Part shown: positions 5,924 to 7,708 of the stretch, piece by piece
How positions within the stretch are numbered: position 1 is the first letter of the stretch
How the letters are laid out: every line of letters starts with the position of its first letter
NCBI GenBank assembly: GCA_934457515.1
Contig: CAKSHV010000062.1
Location: 1-7,708, forward strand
Source: an uncultured Clostridia bacterium
Lineage (GTDB): Bacteria > Bacillota > Clostridia > RGIG6154
Direction: 5' to 3'
DNA length: 7,708 nt
Position numbers and translations under genes: made by a program
Notes under the pieces: model-generated
Told to the model about the DNA's origin: nothing
Database searches by the model: none
What the model saw: the letters and a program-made list of their open reading frames with translations, nothing else

Positions 5924-6287
5924 ATGGCAATTGAAGTTTTTAACCGCTACGAACTAAAATAATCCGTTTTGCCCGCGGTTTTGGAGCGGATAGAGCGGCA
6001 CATGGAAAAAGACGCCTATAACAAAAACGGCGAGCTTTACACCGTATCGAACATTTATTTCGACACGCCCGATTTTGACCTGATTCGCACTTCGCTGCAA
6101 AAGCCGGCATATAAAGAAAAGCTGCGGCTTCGGTCGTACGGCGCGTGCGCGGCAGATGAAACGGCAGTTTTGAAGATTAAAAAAGTATAAGGGGCGCGTA
6201 GTGAATAAACGATGTTCCAAAATCCGTCATGACAGAGCGCATTTCTTTGTGCAAACGGCCGTTCCCGGTTTTGTTTTGGGCGTTTAA
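5924..6287 (+). pseudogene. Decayed VTC-domain (polyphosphate polymerase-type) gene
   Basis: The reading frame starts MAIEVFNRYELK and hits TAA at 5960-5962. It continues in the same frame with ERIERHMEKD, YTVSNIYFDTPDFDLIRTS and KPAYKEKLRLRSYG, then VLKIKKV and a second TAA at 6188-6190. These blocks match the VTC domain of bacterial polyphosphate-polymerase-like proteins: RYELKY, the SNIYFDT strand, and the basic KEKLRLRSYG strand that lines the polyphosphate tunnel. After the second stop the expected continuation (Y)KG..VVNKR reappears in another frame (VVNKR at 6198-6212), so a small indel shifted the frame near 6188. That frame ends at 6285-6287. Intact family members have roughly 230-260 residues, so about half is lost or unrecognisable. 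The stretch between the first stop and ERIERHM also looks a few residues short. A ribosome binding site AGGA (5911-5914) survives. Two sequencing errors could mimic this, but the weak 3' part argues for true decay. Confidence 0.8.
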
Positions 6288-6466
6288 GAAATGACTGACA
6301 ATATTTAATACAGAAATGCAAATTTAACCGCAAGTTTTGTCGGACTGTCTCAGACGAGTTTTGGTATTTTCTCGTAAATCAAGGAAATTCATACGAATTA
6401 TCTGCGTATATTTCTTTTGTTTTTTAACTTTTTTTTTCGGTTTTTTCACATGTTTTGAAAACCGTA
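6288..6466. other. AT-rich non-coding stretch between the VTC remnant and the SLH gene
   Basis: No credible gene is visible on either strand. Faint VTC-like residues in shifting frames may continue to about 6390 (for example PQVLSDCLRRVLVFS after a stop near 6328), but they are too degraded to count. The right end is T-rich and holds an inverted repeat, CGGTTTT (6438-6444) and AAAACCG (6458-6464), just upstream of the SLH gene promoter. This may be an operator. Confidence 0.5.
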
Positions 6467-6495
6467 TTGCTTTTTTGTTTTTAGGTTGCTATAAT
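6467..6495 (+). promoter_or_regulatory. Sigma-A promoter of the SLH-domain gene
   Basis: -35 TTGCTT (6467-6472), a 17-base spacer and a perfect -10 TATAAT (6490-6495) lie on the plus strand. Transcription would start near 6502 and give a leader of about 37 bases with AAAGGA (6525-6530) before the ATG at 6539. Confidence 0.78.
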
Positions 6496-6538
6496 GAAAT
6501 TAAGGTAAAACACACTAAAAAAAGAAAGGATGAAAAGA

Positions 6539-7708
6539 ATGAAAAAAGCAGTAGCGATGATGCTGGTTCTGTGCTTGCTTTTCACAAGCGTAAGCGTTTT
6601 TGCAAGCAAAACGGCAGAGCAGACATTCAACAACGAAACACAAAAAGGCGAGAAAATTATCCCCATAACCGAAATGACGGGTTCATGGGCGGAATCGACT
6701 ACCGTTAAAAACTATGATGGCGGCAAACATGTGTGGTCGAACCAAAACGGAGACACCTTAACCTTTAAAATTACCGGTATTTCCAAGGGCAACTACGAGG
6801 TATATTACTGGGTTTGCCCGCACATATACAATACGGAAAAAATGGAACTCGTAATCAATCATAACGGAAAAGCCGATGCGGCGTCTGTTTATCAGAAATT
6901 GAACGAGGGTGAAGCGGTTGAACCCGGCTGGGTATCTTTGGGTGTTTACGATTTTGCCGCTTCGGGTGATGAATCGGTTACACATATCTGTCCCGGCGGA
7001 AACACCCGCGGTACGGGCGTTAAGCTGGTTCCTACAACAAAAGAGGTTACCGAATCAAAACCGGTTGAGGACTCGAAAACAGACAATTCAAGCAAAAACG
7101 TAAATCTTTCGGACGAAATCACGGTTGAGCCCTTTGACGGATTCTCTTTCGTGGGCGACTGGAAAACTTCTTCCACTTTGCAGAATCCGACCAAGAAAGA
7201 CCCCATGTCTATGTGGATTGCGGCGGCAACCGAAAAGGATTATTGTCAGTATAATCCAAAAATCGACGCAGTCGGCGATGTGCGCATTTCGGTTTATCTC
7301 CTGTATTGGAAGGAAAATCAGACGACCGATGTGAAATATGAAGTATATCACAATGGCAAAAAAGACGAATTTCATATCGACATGACCAAGCTGACCGGAA
7401 ACAAATGGGAAACTCTGGGAACATTTGATTTTGCGGGCAAGGGCGATGAGTATGTTCGCGTTGTAGGCACAGGTGCGGGCAATGAAAAAACAAACACGCG
7501 CGCGTCTACCGTAGCATTCGAAATTATCAATGATGTAAACGGTGATGTTTGGCAGACAATCTATATTTCTCCCTCCGACAAAGCAAAAGAAGAGGCAGAG
7601 CGCAAATCGGTTGAAGATTTTAAGACAGCTCAGAATGAAATGCTTTCCGCATTTGACGACACCAAAGACCACTGGGCGTTTTACGATATCGGCTACATGG
7701 CGCACGAA
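6539..7708 (+). CDS. Secreted protein with two golvesin-like beta modules and a C-terminal SLH domain (3' end cut off)
   Basis: The frame is open for 390 codons to the window edge, so the C-terminus is missing. Residues 1-22 form a signal peptide (MKKA, a hydrophobic core, VFA cleavage site). There is no lipobox, so signal peptidase I is expected. Two beta-rich modules follow, about 48-165 and 203-330. Both contain YEVY and a W..LG..DF strand (WVSLGVYDF at 131-139, WETLGTFDF at 290-298), the pattern of golvesin C-terminal-like extracellular modules. A polar linker (166-190) separates them. A charged helical stretch (346-370) leads into FDDTKDHWAFYDIGYMAHE (372-390), the first half of an SLH domain, which binds pyruvylated secondary cell-wall polymer. 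The protein is therefore probably anchored to the cell surface. The modules may bind glycans, and a catalytic domain may follow outside the window. I chose the ATG at 6539 (8 bases after AAAGGA) over an in-frame ATG at 6530 that overlaps the binding site. Confidence 0.87.
   Translation, partial: MKKAVAMMLVLCLLFTSVSVFASKTAEQTFNNETQKGEKIIPITEMTGSWAESTTVKNYDGGKHVWSNQNGDTLTFKITGISKGNYEVYYWVCPHIYNTEKMELVINHNGKADAASVYQKLNEGEAVEPGWVSLGVYDFAASGDESVTHICPGGNTRGTGVKLVPTTKEVTESKPVEDSKTDNSSKNVNLSDEITVEPFDGFSFVGDWKTSSTLQNPTKKDPMSMWIAAATEKDYCQYNPKIDAVGDVRISVYLLYWKENQTTDVKYEVYHNGKKDEFHIDMTKLTGNKWETLGTFDFAGKGDEYVRVVGTGAGNEKTNTRASTVAFEIINDVNGDVWQTIYISPSDKAKEEAERKSVEDFKTAQNEMLSAFDDTKDHWAFYDIGYMAHE

Noticed and set aside
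6583..6606. A catabolite-response-like sequence (GTAAGCGTTTTTGCA) in the SLH gene.
   Set aside because: It lacks the conserved TG at the left end and encodes the signal peptide, so chance is the better explanation.
6337..6708. A plus-strand open frame of about 123 codons across the SLH gene start.
   Set aside because: It begins in the decayed AT-rich region and continues as an out-of-frame shadow of the signal-peptide region. It has no ribosome binding site or recognisable domain.
7088..7705. A 205-codon minus-strand open frame opposite the SLH protein gene.
   Set aside because: It is a shadow of the plus-strand gene, which has a signal peptide, domain motifs, a promoter and a ribosome binding site. 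The antisense product shows no family motif.

Overview
The window looks like a piece of a Firmicutes (Clostridia-like) chromosome. The evidence is strong AAGGAGG-type ribosome binding sites, sigma-A promoters with 17-base spacers, U-tailed hairpin terminators, and a secreted protein that begins an S-layer homology (SLH) domain. The closest recognisable gene families are typical of carbohydrate-degrading anaerobic Clostridia. The species cannot be named from the sequence alone.

Layout, left to right. Positions 1-121 hold a leftward promoter for a gene outside the window and the terminator of the first gene. Positions 122-5752 are five leftward genes in three transcription units. Unit 1 is a PfkB-family sugar kinase (122-1087, probably fructokinase) with its own promoter, a short leader hairpin and a terminator. 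Unit 2 is a three-gene cluster read in the order RpiB/LacAB-like sugar-phosphate isomerase (4882-4313), cytoplasmic GH78-type alpha-L-rhamnosidase (4299-2173) and MBL-fold hydrolase (2073-1267). It has a promoter at 4905-4933 and a strong terminator at 1226-1266. Unit 3 is a single HAD-type phosphatase (5752-5045) with its own promoter and terminator. From 5762 rightward the coding strand switches. A decayed VTC-domain (polyphosphate polymerase-type) gene lies at 5924-6287, then a roughly 250-base non-coding stretch, then a secreted two-module protein that enters an SLH domain where the window ends (6539 to beyond 7708).

The genes suggest intracellular sugar use. A rhamnosidase-type enzyme without a signal peptide would trim an imported glycoside, the isomerase would act on a phosphorylated sugar, and the kinase would feed a ketose or related sugar into central metabolism. 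This link is inferred from gene order and families; no transporter or classical rhamnose gene is visible. The HAD phosphatase and the SLH protein are not obviously part of that pathway.

I see no clear novel system such as a defence island, CRISPR array or mobile element. The items most worth a second look are the isomerase with altered catalytic and phosphate-binding positions, the 10-base inverted repeat that brackets its promoter, and the VTC pseudogene with an early stop and a frameshift.
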